In this document: positions 12,701 through 25,111 of the stretch, piece after piece
How the letters are laid out: each line of letters begins with the position of its first letter
Numbering within the stretch: position 1 is the stretch's first letter
Origin: Sympetrum striolatum
Lineage: Eukaryota > Arthropoda > Insecta > Odonata > Libellulidae
DNA length: 64,000 nt
NCBI GenBank assembly: GCA_947579665.1
Contig: CANPUZ010000072.1
Span: 248,001 to 312,000, forward strand
Direction: 5' to 3'
Position numbers and translations under genes: made by a program
Notes under the pieces: model-generated
The model's input: the letters and a program-made list of their open reading frames with translations, nothing else
What the model was told of the DNA's origin: nothing
Databases searched by the model: none

Positions 12701-15700
12701 CAACAAAACGGGAAAATTTAAGAAATAGCTATTTGCGTAAACTAGCGTTCCTTTGGTTCTTTTTCATTACTATCATTGAATGTATAGTGTTTTCAATCTT
12801 TTTACCCATTAAATGCTAGATCCAGTTATTAGTTTCGTAGATTTTAAGAACCTTAAAAATTAATATAAAAAAACCACCAAGAGAAAGTGAATACATTTTT
12901 TCCCTCAGTGTTGATGATAGCCAAAACGTTTAACTCATCTTGATTCACTGATAAAATTTGCTAGTCAATCTCATTTGGTTTATAAAATAGAAAATAAAGA
13001 TGTCATTTAAATACGCATTTAAACACAATTATAATAGTCGTTACTGTAACACACGCGATAACTTGCCCATCCTGCGTCGAGTACTAATAATTCATACTCT
13101 AGCTAAGTCTTTAATTTGGTTAGACGTCGATTAACATTGTCATGCAGAAGTCACAATTCCACGGATAGCGGTCTTAACATTTTTCGTAACTAATAAAATA
13201 AAAGATGGTCTTCTTAAAATACTGAGAACCTCGAAATAAACAAATTGTAATACTCTTCGGAGTCGATTGGTGGATCAATAAATAGCTAAAAAAGTGAGAG
13301 AAGTAACTTTTGAGAAACAAAATTTCGAGAATTTTACCAGAAGGACGTCTACCGCTGGCCTTTTACTACAGTATTTACTGTAAGCCATTACTCTGAAACG
13401 ATAAGGAATCCATGGATCCAATTTTTAGAACGGTAGTTTCATCAAGCGATTTATGATTATTTTCATTCAATCCACATCAGATAAACAGTGAGATTTCGTA
13501 AGTTATAGGCTGAAGAACATACAAAATTTCTAATCTGATGCTCTGCAGTCCCACTTTATGAGAGATTTATTTCTTCGAGTCATTCTTCTAATTGCGAGCT
13601 AAAAATTATACATCAGAGAAGGCTAGCGGACACATTATTTTAGATAAAATCAAAATGAATCGAGCAAATTGCAACCAGTCCTCTTCTCCCAACCAGAAAG
13701 TTTTTCCTTTCCATTCCCCTTCGGTAACAAAAGGTTTATCTTGTCCTTTTCCCCCACCTATTTCGTTTTTTCCTGTATAACAGTTTTCCAAGAATTCTAC
13801 CCTTTCACCTGCACACACACTTTTGTTCCCTCTCATTCTTTCTTCTTTTTCAAGGCACACGCCATATGGAGGATCACGTATTTATGTAAATGTTGAAGAT
13901 GGTGCTAGTAAACGTCAAAGCTAATTGTGAGACTTAGCTACAGTGTTGTTATAAGGATAATTTAATTTTACAAATTCTTGGATTATATAATCTATAGGAG
14001 TCACGAGAGTAAGGGGAAATCGTAATCTAGAAAAGATTATTCCTTATTTAAATCAATCAAATGAGCTTTAACTTTGGGGAACTCCATTGGTAACTAAGCA
14101 CAAGGAAATAAATAACTTTGTCAAAGTTACACGACTTTTTGTGTGGAAGATGTGGAACTTTTTTGTGGAATTTCCTTGTGTTTATTCCTTAGTTATTTCT
14201 CTTCATGATAGAACGCTTTTCAATTGGGAAAGTTGAACGAAAGGGTTGTAAAAGCAATCAAATTAAATTATAATAATCCACCGAATTATGCACATATCTT
14301 ATGTATAAAAATTCAGCCTGCATATGTTTGTGCCCGCAAAACTCAAAAATCACTTGGTCGATTGACTTGAAATTTTTATAGAAGATTCCATTCAAATATA
14401 TATATATACGAAAGTGTTTATATTGTAAAAATGGCGAAACTTCGTCCTTGCTTCGATCCCAGACGAGTCAAAGCATTTCCGTAAGAAATGCACGTAAAGT
14501 TCATTTTTGTCGCTGCATGCTTCATTTATTTTGCAAAATTAATTTAAAAGTAATAGTCATAGGAGATTGAGACAAGAACCAATAGCAGAGTAAATGAATA
14601 GAAAACCTTATTTTGGTCGTTTATTGTTGTTTCCGAATTGAATTTTCGAGATTTTTTACGGAATACACGAAATGTTTTGTGAGTATAAACAGCCGGTCCC
14701 CCTGACGACAAATTCCATTGTTGAAACCGAGATCCTGCTTTTTGGCCTATTTGAAATTAAGAAGAAGAGAATAGTTGCTGGTTTCGTTCACATTGATGAG
14801 CATAATCAATCGTTGGAAGTGATTTAAACGATCGATTTTCGAAAAACGAGATGTGAGTTAATTTGATACCGAATGTTGTATTCAGTTAAATTCATTTGTA
14901 TCGTTTTGGAAATGATTTAATAATCTGTTATCGAAAATTAAAGGGAGAGTGACTTTGAATGCTGCATTCAATTCGATTAATTTCTTTAGTTATTTTCCAG
15001 TTGATCGTCGTCAAATTCAATCGTACGCGTTACCACATCAAATGTTGCGGCAGATAATGGATAGTAGTAAATGATATTTATATATATAATGAAAATTCTC
15101 CATCCAAACGCGAGAGCTGAGCTAGCGTAACGTACCATGTTCTCCATCTTTCTTTTCTCTCCCTCCCTTTTCGAGAAAAAGGCTCGCCGGCCCGAAATTT
15201 GGACTTAGAATATCTTGGTGGGTCAGGGGTGGTAACTTTTTTTTGCTGTTAGCTGTACCTAAATTTTGTTTCCGTTATCTCCGTAAGAAATGCATTGAGA
15301 AGTGCAAATGGCCCTCTGGGATCGAACCAAGGACCATCAGTGAACATAAAAAATTTGATTACGAAATATATTCATGATATCTATCCACATGCCGAGTTTC
15401 AAGTATCCATGTTATCGGGAAAGGATCCAAAAAAAATCTTCAAAATCGCCGCAATGCATTTTAAATGGCCGAATTTTGCCCCAACCTAGCATCGAACCAT
15501 GGAAAATATTCAAATATGTCTTTTTGATTTTCGTTGCATATCCACGGCTTCTAGTGATCCCTCAAATTTCAACTCTACTTTTCCGGGAAGTGTAGCAAAA
15601 AATTTTTCGAAAATCCCCACCATGTGTTCTTATGGAGAAAATCGCGACTTTGGGGCCTTCTGGAATCGAACCCATTACACCGAGGTTCAAAGTCGGCTTT

Positions 15701-17649
15701 TTTCTGGAGGTTACACGTCATGGCCATAACGTCATAAAAATTTCAAGTCGTTGGCACTTGTGGAACATTGTTAGAATTTTGATCCCCTATATATAACATA
15801 TATATAGGTACGAGTAAAATGTTGCTTGCATACTGCAAGCAGATCGACAACACTATTTTCATGTCGGCATCATATCGGGACGGCCATCAAAAGAAAAAAA
15901 TGGATTGAAATTTTTCTTAAAATTTGCTGAAATTCCATCGTCTGGCATTGAACCTGGGTCTTTACTGTGAAATTACGATACAGCACAATAGAACATCACC
16001 ATCTCTAACTATGTGTGTAAATTCAAGCAGAAATATGGGCTACAACTGCCTCAAGAGACGTTCTAATATTCACGAATTTAAATGGCTCTCTGGATTCGAA
16101 CCAAGGACAATTTTGGAAATCTAAAAAATGTTTCTGAAAGTTATTTATGATCTCTATCTATATGCCGAATTTGAAGTTTCTATATTATTGGCAAAGGTTT
16201 CAAAATAATTCCTAAAAATCGGATCAGTGACTGATTGTAGAGACGCCTGGTGTCGAAACCTGGACGTATTGGAAGCTGTAAATGCACAAAATGACTTGCT
16301 AGGACTTGATCTAATTTCATACAAAGTTTGAAGTCGATATCATACCGGAAAGTACCTTAAATGTGTTTCCGTTATCCCCATAAGAAATACATTGTGGAGT
16401 GCAAAAGGCCCTCTGGGATCGAACCAAGGACCATCAGCGAATATAAAAATTTTATTATGAAATATATTTATGATTTCTAACCCCATGCCAAATTTCAAGT
16501 TTCCATGCATTCGGAAAGGGGTCCAAAAAAAATCATAAAAATCGCCACAATGCATTTTAAACGGCCGATTTTTGCCCCGACCTAGCATCGAACCCAGGAT
16601 ATTTTCCGTAAAACTCATTTATGTTTTCGATAGATCATGTTCATATATATAGGCTCCTCGAGTTTTGATTTTCTACCTATCCGGGAAGTATTTTTTTTTT
16701 AATTTCCGAAAATCAAAGCAATGTATTTAAACAGGAAAAATCGGGACTTCGGGGCCCTCTGGAATCGAACCCATGACACTGAGGTTCAAAATCGCAATTT
16801 TTCTGGAGGTTATACGTTATGGCCAATATGTTGTAAATATTTCAAGCCATTGACGCTAGTGGTTTAGCCAGTGAGTTTGTATCCTCTCTATATATATATA
16901 TGATACGAGTAAAATGTAGCTTGCATACTGCAAGCAGATCGGCAATACTAATTTCATATCGGCATCATATCGGAACGCTCCTCAAAAGAAAAAAAAAAGG
17001 ATTGAAATTTTCTTAAAATTCGCTAAAATTTCATCGTCTGGCATCGAACCCGGGTCTTACTGGTGAACTTCCTACGCAGCACAATAGAAGATCACCATCT
17101 CTAACCATGTGCGAAAATTCAAGCAGAAATATTGGCTACAACTGCCTCAAAAGACGTTCTAATTATCACGAATGTAAATGGCTCTCTGGATTCGAACCCT
17201 GGACAATCTTGAAAATCTAAAAGATGTTTCTGAAAGTTATCTATGATCTCTATCTATATGCCGAATTTCAAATTTCTATATTATTGGGAAAGGTTTCCAA
17301 ATAATTTCTAAAAATCGGATCAACTTCTGATTGCAGAGACACCTGGTGTCGAACCCAGGACATATTGTAATCTGTGAATGCAAAGTTTGATTTTTATAGA
17401 CTTTTTCTTGTATCTTGCAAAGTTTAAAGTTGATAGTATGCCGGGAAGTACCTAAATTTTGTTTCCGTTATCTCCGTAAGGAATGCATTGAGAAGTGCAA
17501 ATGGCCCTCTGGGATCGAACCAAGGACCATCAGCGAACATCTAAAATTTAATTATGAAATATATTCAACATATATATCCACGTGCCGAGTTTCAAGTATC
17601 TATGTTATCGGGAAAGGATCCAAAAAAAATCTTCAAAATCGCCACAATG

Positions 17650-17705
<56 letters not shown>

Positions 17706-20700
17706 GAGTAAAATGTAGCTTGCATACTGCAAGCAGATCGGCAATACTAATTTCATATCGGCATCATATCGGGACGGTTCTCAAAAGAACAAAAAAACAG
17801 ATTCAACATATTCTTAAAATTCGCTGCAATTTTATCGTCTGGCATCGAACCCGGGTCTTACGGGTGAAATTACTATGCAGCACAATAGAAGATCACCATC
17901 TCTAACCATGTGTGAAAATTGAAACAGAAATATTGGCTACAACTGCCTCAAAAGACGTTCTAATTTTCGCGAATGTAAATGGCTCACTGGATTCGAACCA
18001 AGGACGATATTGGAAATCTAAAACATGTTTCTGAAAGTTATTTATGATCTCTATCTATATGACGAATTTCAAGTTTCTATATTATTGGGAAAGGTTTCAA
18101 AATAATTCCTAAAATTCAGATCAACTTCTGATTTCAGAGACAACTGGTGTCGAACCCAGGACATATTGTAAGCTGGGAATGCAAAGTTGGATTTATAAAA
18201 ACTTGCTCTTTTATCATGCAAAGTTTGAAGTCGATAGCATGCCGGGAAGTACCTAAATTTTGTTTCCGTTATCTCCGTAAGAAATGCATTGAGAAGTGCA
18301 AATGGCCCTCTGGGATCGAACCAAGGACCATTAGCGAACATAAAAAATTTGATTACGAAATATATTCATGATATCTATCCAGGTGCCGAGTTTCAAGTAT
18401 CCATGTTATCGGAAAAGGATCCAAAAAAAATCTTCAAAATCGCCGCAATGCATTTTAAACGGCCGATATTTGCCCCGACCTAGCATCGAACCATGGACAA
18501 TATTCGAAGATGTCTTTTTGATTTTCGTTGCATATCCACGGCTTCTAGCGATCCCTCAAATTTCAACTCTCTACTTTTCCGGGAAGTGGACCAAAAAATT
18601 TTTCGAAAATCCCCACCATGTATTCTTATGGGGAAAATCGCCACTTTGGGGCCTTCTGGAATCGAACCCATGACACCGAGGTTCAAAGTCAGCTTTTTCC
18701 TGGAGGTTACACGTTATGGCCAATATGTCGTGAAAATTTCAAGGCAGTGGCGCTTGTGAACATGGTTAGAATTTTGATCCCCTATATATAACTTATATAT
18801 AGGTTTATCCAGAGAAGCGTCTATATGTAATAGAATATACAATTATATACAAAAGTTATAGATAATGTACTTTACGCCTTGCCAATTAATGTTTATTTGT
18901 AATTGTATTGTAAACTAGATGACCCTGTGAACTTTGTACCACCTAAAATTCTATTCACTTCTCGTTCAATTTCACTCGCTCTCGAACGTAATTCGGACAT
19001 GCGAATACGTCTTTTATTTTTATCCGTCTCTCGCTGGTCATCAGTTAGGTTTGCTCGTGTAGTAGTTTGCCACGCATATGACTGACTACGACGACCTATG
19101 TCAGCTCGTCCTCTCCTTCGCATTGTAATGAACGCTGCAAAACGACACGGAATTGTTTTCACAGTCACTCAAATATGTTTATTTTTGTAAAATTTTATAT
19201 TCTAAAATGGGCACCTTGCTCGTTAAATAAATAAATAAATAATGCTTCATTTTGCATAACGATAAGTGGATATTTTAGATTAGTTATTGTCTCATCCTAA
19301 AAATGACCGACTTTTATTTATTTATTGACAATTTAATTGGGCAAAACTGGGACTAAAAAGTCCCATCTTCCATTTAACCATTGTACACTCCTGGCCAAAA
19401 TTAACGCAGCACCGGCCGTTAGAATCGCTAGGGAGGCGCTGCGTTAATTTTGGCCAGGAGTGTACATATACATACATTGTGAGTGGTTTTAAATGACTAA
19501 ATGAAGAAATTACTAATATTTACAACATGAAATCGCTAACTAATACAAAGGTATATACAGGAAGTTATTTAATGGTTTCTTTATTAACTATCTTTTCCTT
19601 TTCAACAGGATAACGCTGATGCTTTGGCAGGTGTGAGTTCTGAGGCAAGACAGACTCTGGAAAATAATAGAAATGTAGCCAACGATGATATGGTGAGTTT
19701 ATTATACTGAAACATGGTCCAATAAATATTATAAATAAATAAAAATGTGGAAAGAAGATTTGAGGTAATATTTAATTAATACTCATTATTAGAGTTGTTA
19801 AGCTATTAAATTTTTCTTCAATCGTCATTGAACTTGGTCCTTTAAGGTTTAAGGGTTAATATGACAGAGATAAATAGAACAATAGAATGAAAGAATAAGG
19901 CCAGGTAGCCATCAAATGCAAAGCAGAGCTGAGAGGGGAGAGTAGCTTAGCTGAGCAAAGCGGTTAAAATTTGATTATAAACGAATAAGATGGCATAAGA
20001 TTTAATTTTCTGGTATTAATATCATTCTCTGGTATAATGGTTAAATCACAGAATTTCTGTAAGAGATGGATTCTATTATTATAATTAAGCTGGCGTACTT
20101 TCATTAACATAGTATTTGAAATTAAATTTATGTATTATACCAACATCATGTAAGGTTCTAAACATAAGTACAACACACTTTTCATTTTATAATTACAGAA
20201 TTTGGTAATAGTAAAATAGTTTACAATTTAATATCAATTAGAGATGGGTCGAATCCAGTTTTTCTCGAATCCGAATCTCGAATCCGAATCTTAAATTCAC
20301 CCTCGAATCTCGAATCTTATTTCGAATCCAAATCTTAACTTTACCTTGAATACTAAATTTTATCTAAAACCTAAATGTTGCCTTTTCCTTTTTACATAAG
20401 CTTGTATTTATTTTGAACTCTAATATTAATTTTCCACACTATAGAATTAAGCACTCCAACTGCAAGCATATAAAAACTTTATTGCTTTTGGTTTTTATTA
20501 AAAAAATGAGCATTTTAACACGTTCAGGATCAAGCCGATTCCTCTTCTCATCATATATAATGCCAGCTGTGCTGAACAGTCTCTCTGATTGCACTGTTGC
20601 GGCTGGTGCTGAAAGGTACTTCCTAGCCAGTTTTGGTAGCACTGAAAACTGATGTACAACTCTTTTCCAGTATTCTAAGGCATTGTTTTCAGGAGGAAGA

Positions 20701-23700
20701 AGCTCTTCTCGCAAATACCTTTCCACTTCTTCCTCAGCAATAGCAGAATGATTACATGTTTGTACAGGGCTCATAATACGGCTATAAAATGACCACATTC
20801 CATGCATCGACGTCTTAACATCTGATGTAGGAGCCTATGATAAGAAAGAAAATGGAAAGATTTTAACATGTCTATATAAACCATGAAATAAGTAGCAATC
20901 AAATGATAAATTGCTTACGCTAGCCTACTTACCAGTTCTCTCCTTTCCTCAGGATATGTTCCACTTATGTTTTTAACTTCCTGAATTAGCTGGGTTTTGG
21001 CTTGTTGAAAAAGCTCTTTACTTTAGAAAACACTTCCTTTGAACCTTGGATCAAGGAGAGTTGCAACAGCGTAGAATTCATTACTTTCCACTGATGGGTA
21101 TCGGCACTTCAGTGCAGTCAATAAGTCGTTCTTCACACCTTGTAAGCCAGAAGAGACTGGTGCAGGTTTCTTCAATTCATGCATTGCACTGTTAATGATG
21201 GGGTTAACTTCTGATATGGTAACATCAGCTGAACTCACAGCAAAAGTTGCTTGATTAAAAATGTTTGCAATGCCTGCAACACTTACAATCTGCTCCCAAT
21301 GATGAGAAGTTAATTCAACAGGAACAGTAAGATATGTCGCTGCCAGTGTAACTGCTACCTTTTGTTCAAGCAACCTTGTAAGCATATGCAATGATGAGTT
21401 CCATCTGGTGGGCTCATCCTGCAGTAGCCTGTGTTGCTTAACTCCCACAGTCACTTGGGGTATTTATAAAACTTTGGTAGCTATGGAAGAGTGCTTAAAA
21501 TAACCTACAATACGCCAACATGTAGCAATCAAACCACTCACCATCCTATTATTAAGAAGTCCATCTTTGACCACCAACTGCAGTGTGTGAGCAAGACATG
21601 GAATATGGCTGAAATCAGACTCATTAAGAGCACAGCATATGTTCCTCCCATTATCACGCACAATCAAATATATTTTGTCTTCTATTTCCCAGCTTTTAAG
21701 AGTTTCACAAATAAATACCCTCAAGTTTTGACCAGTCTGTGAAACTTCAGGAAAAGGCTCTACCTCTGAACACAAATGGTGAGATTTAAAGTCAGCATCA
21801 ATGAAGTGAGCAGTTATACTGAGGTAATCATCATTACTCGCTGACGTCCACATATCTGTTGTAATGAAAATACTCTCTGCTTTGCTGAGAATGGCCTTGA
21901 CTTTTATTTTGTTTCATCATACATTTCTGGAATTAATTTATTTCCAATATGCTTCCTAGATGCCATTGTGTATCTTGGCTCTAAATGGAAAACCAGAGCC
22001 TGAAAACCTTTATTCTCTACAACTGACAGGGGCTGATTATCCAGGCACACCATGTCAGCAATTGATCTTGTGATTTCTTTACTTCGTTGATCACCTGGCT
22101 TGAATTTTCCCTTTTTCTCCATGAAACTTTTCAATTTCAATTGTGATGGCCCAGAGTTTTTCCTCTTCGGCAAAGGGTAATGAGGGCTCAAGTCGCGTGA
22201 AGGGCTGTCCATTGCAACAGAGAAACTTGAGGAAGCAGAGTGCATTGTCTCCTCTGCATTGGAATCAAGGGATGGTGACTCTGGTACATCAATAGAAATA
22301 TAAGGTAAATACCATTGTAAAACTGAAAAGATGGTATTCCCATGGGAAATTTGCTACTTCGATAAATAATCAACATGAATGGTATGTAAGTTCAAAGATG
22401 TGTTTTATTTTTACTTACCTTTCTCCCTCCTCGTCACTTTTGGCGGCAAACATTTGAAAGCAATGCTTCCTCATGTGTTTCTTCATTGCGCTCGTGCTAT
22501 GCGATTTCCCACCGTCGATTTGCGCCTGGATATCAGATGACACGGCCGCCGCGCCGGGCTCATCTATACCTTCGCTTCCGAAGCATTTGAGTTTTTGGAT
22601 ACACGTGCCCTCAACTTGCTGTTTTTCAGCTTTGAATTCTCGAAAGTCGCCTTAAAAATCGCCAGTCGCCAATGCTCCCATTAGGTAGCCAAGTAGTGTT
22701 TGGCCAATTTGGCGACTTGTGCGCACATCTGGTCACCCTGGCGCATATTCTGAATTTGCCCGCTCAGGAAATAGGAATTTATCACTCTCGAAGGATCGAT
22801 TCTATCATTGCTTTCGATTGCACTCATCGTAATGGCGGTAACGTTGAAATTGCTGGTTGGTTGAAATAAACGCAAGGATTTTCATCTGCTGAGGATGTAA
22901 GTGACTTAGATTTTTAAGGATTCGGATTCGAGGTGAAACGCAATGGATTCGAGGGATTCGAAGATTCGAACGTCTCATCCCTAATAACAATATGTTGCAT
23001 CTTAAATTATTATGCAAGGTCCATCAACAAGATTAATCACTTAACTCACGTAAGCTATTACATTTTTCTCCATCGTCATCCAACTTCTAACGTTTGTTGA
23101 GGGGTAAATGTCTCAAAGAGGAGCACAATCCATTTTTTTAAACCTGCTTCAAATTGTCGTATTTTTATTCTTTTTAATGGTGCATAACTGAATATCTTAC
23201 TGTTATTGGTTTTAATGCTATGGTTTTCAAGCTGGTGTTCCTCTCTGAGATGACCTTGCTGAAGATGTCACAGGATCAGTTTTTTATTTTCCAAACCTTA
23301 CTTGCATTCAGTGATTAAATTTGCGAGAAAATCTTTTGGGGCTGTTGTGAATTGTTTGGACAAGATTTAACAATGATTGTGTTCCATTAAGTTAAGTAAA
23401 TATCCTAAATTGGGACTTAATTGAACTGTATTCAAATTAGACCTAATTAAATTACTTGTTCCGATTTCATTTATCATAGATTGTCTGGAAAGGAATACTT
23501 TTTGCGAAATGGAATTGGTCATAAGTAGAGGTGTTTCAAAATGTTTTTATTTTTTTTTTCTTTTTGTTGATTAGAAAACCAAATTGTGGTGTTTTGTGTT
23601 TTTATTATGTTTCCTAAATTTGGTGTTACTAATTTTCACGGAGTCTCATTTAAGCAAAGTAATAATATTAGGCATACTTTAGCATAAACATTAAAAGCAT

Positions 23701-25080
23701 TGAAAATATTATTAATTGTAAAATATACTTAAAGTAAAATTTATTTAAAGCTTTGTTGTTTACACCTAAGGAAAATGCTTTCATAGCTGCAGATCAACAA
23801 AACATGATATTTTCATTAAAAACATATTTACACGATATATGTTAGGAAAAACAAAACATATTTCTTCGTGAAATTAGGCGACATTTAGTGATAATGGAAA
23901 GAATGTTTTGTGAATTTATTGCAAAAGATCAAAGCTGAATTCGCGTAACGAAAGATGTCATGGGCGATCAAAAATATGACAAAAAATATGTAAATAATAC
24001 AATTATATATTGTACATTTATTGAAATCATACCAAAATTACATCTCCCTCTCTTAAAAATGAAGCGAAAATCACAAAAATCCGTGCTGCTTATTAAAACT
24101 GTCGAAATTAGCATTATTTCACTAAAAAGCCCAAAATTTGCATTGTTTGTTGGTTTTATCGCTTATTGCGAAAAAAAAGACCTCTACTCATTATGTTAGA
24201 ATCACTTGCTACACCTTAAAAATCTACAAATTATTGTGAATTCTTCCTTGTATTTAATTGCTGACTTGTGATCGTTTCAGTGTGTAACACGTTCCGTGCG
24301 GATAGCGGCATATGCCGCTCATGTTGGTCCTACCCTGTAGCCCAGAGCGGCATTTCACGCCATAAATATTATAAAAGAAAGATAAATGTTAGCATAATTA
24401 AAAAAAAACTTATTGCAGCATATAGAGCTAACATTCATATAGAGATTTATTCTTTCCGCGAACAATATGTGACAATAACTGAATAAGGAAGTAGTTTAGA
24501 TTCAACTGGTGTTTACACCCCCTGCCACACGCCGAGAGGCGGCTTGTAGGGTATTAATGTAAATGTAGATGTAGAGGTAACATTCTATGTATAATTCAAA
24601 TATTATTTATATATTTATGTATTTATATTATTATATTATATAATTATTTTATTACATATGTATAAATATGTTATATTAAAACAATTCAGCCATAGGATAG
24701 TAACCAATGAAATCGACACTGCACGGAACATGTTAAGGATGAAACTAATCATTTAGAAGAATGAATAAAATGCAAATGTATATCAATTGAATCATAGTTA
24801 ATTGAAGTCAGGAAATAATGCTAAACTGTCCATTACAGTGTATCTCATCCAATTTTCCACGCAAGACAAAAACTCCCATTGTTTGACAAATAAGTTATAT
24901 TTTCACCGTAAAATTATAAAATCTTACCTTCAAGGCATTCTTCACCTTTTTACTTTCTCCATATACGAAGTATAGAGAAAGTATTGTTTTCATGAAAAAA
25001 TTCGACTTCGAGATTTCAACGGAAATACATGTTTTAGGGTCCCTAGAAAACGTTTTGACCATTTTCGGAATGATGTCTGT

Positions 25081-25111
<31 letters not shown>

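Noticed and set aside
13592..13896. Overlapping ORFs on both strands inside the 5.6-kb element, considered as transposase.
   Set aside because: Serine/proline/phenylalanine-rich from a C/T-rich tract, no DDE or zinc motif, and both strands are open only because of composition.
17840..17870. True tRNA genes at the many GGTTCGA motifs.
   Set aside because: There is no A box or acceptor pairing at tRNA distance in family A modules. Only the foldback at 40.6-41.2 kb has both boxes, and it folds poorly in the anticodon arm.
17415..18759. Many ORFs with a recurrent S-G-I-E-P-R-T / S-G-F-E-P-R-T motif (also at 15.3-16.1, 26.5, 44.8, 53.3-54.1 and 56.5-60.4 kb).
   Set aside because: The motif is simply the translation of GGATCGAACC, the B-box-like core of family A modules. 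The frames are short, differ between copies and are closed by stops, so they are not genes, although databases may contain such predictions.
17700..18800. CRISPR-like array, because of regularly spaced short motifs.
   Set aside because: Spacings of 148-176 bases, eukaryotic context, and the intervening sequence is itself repeated, not unique.
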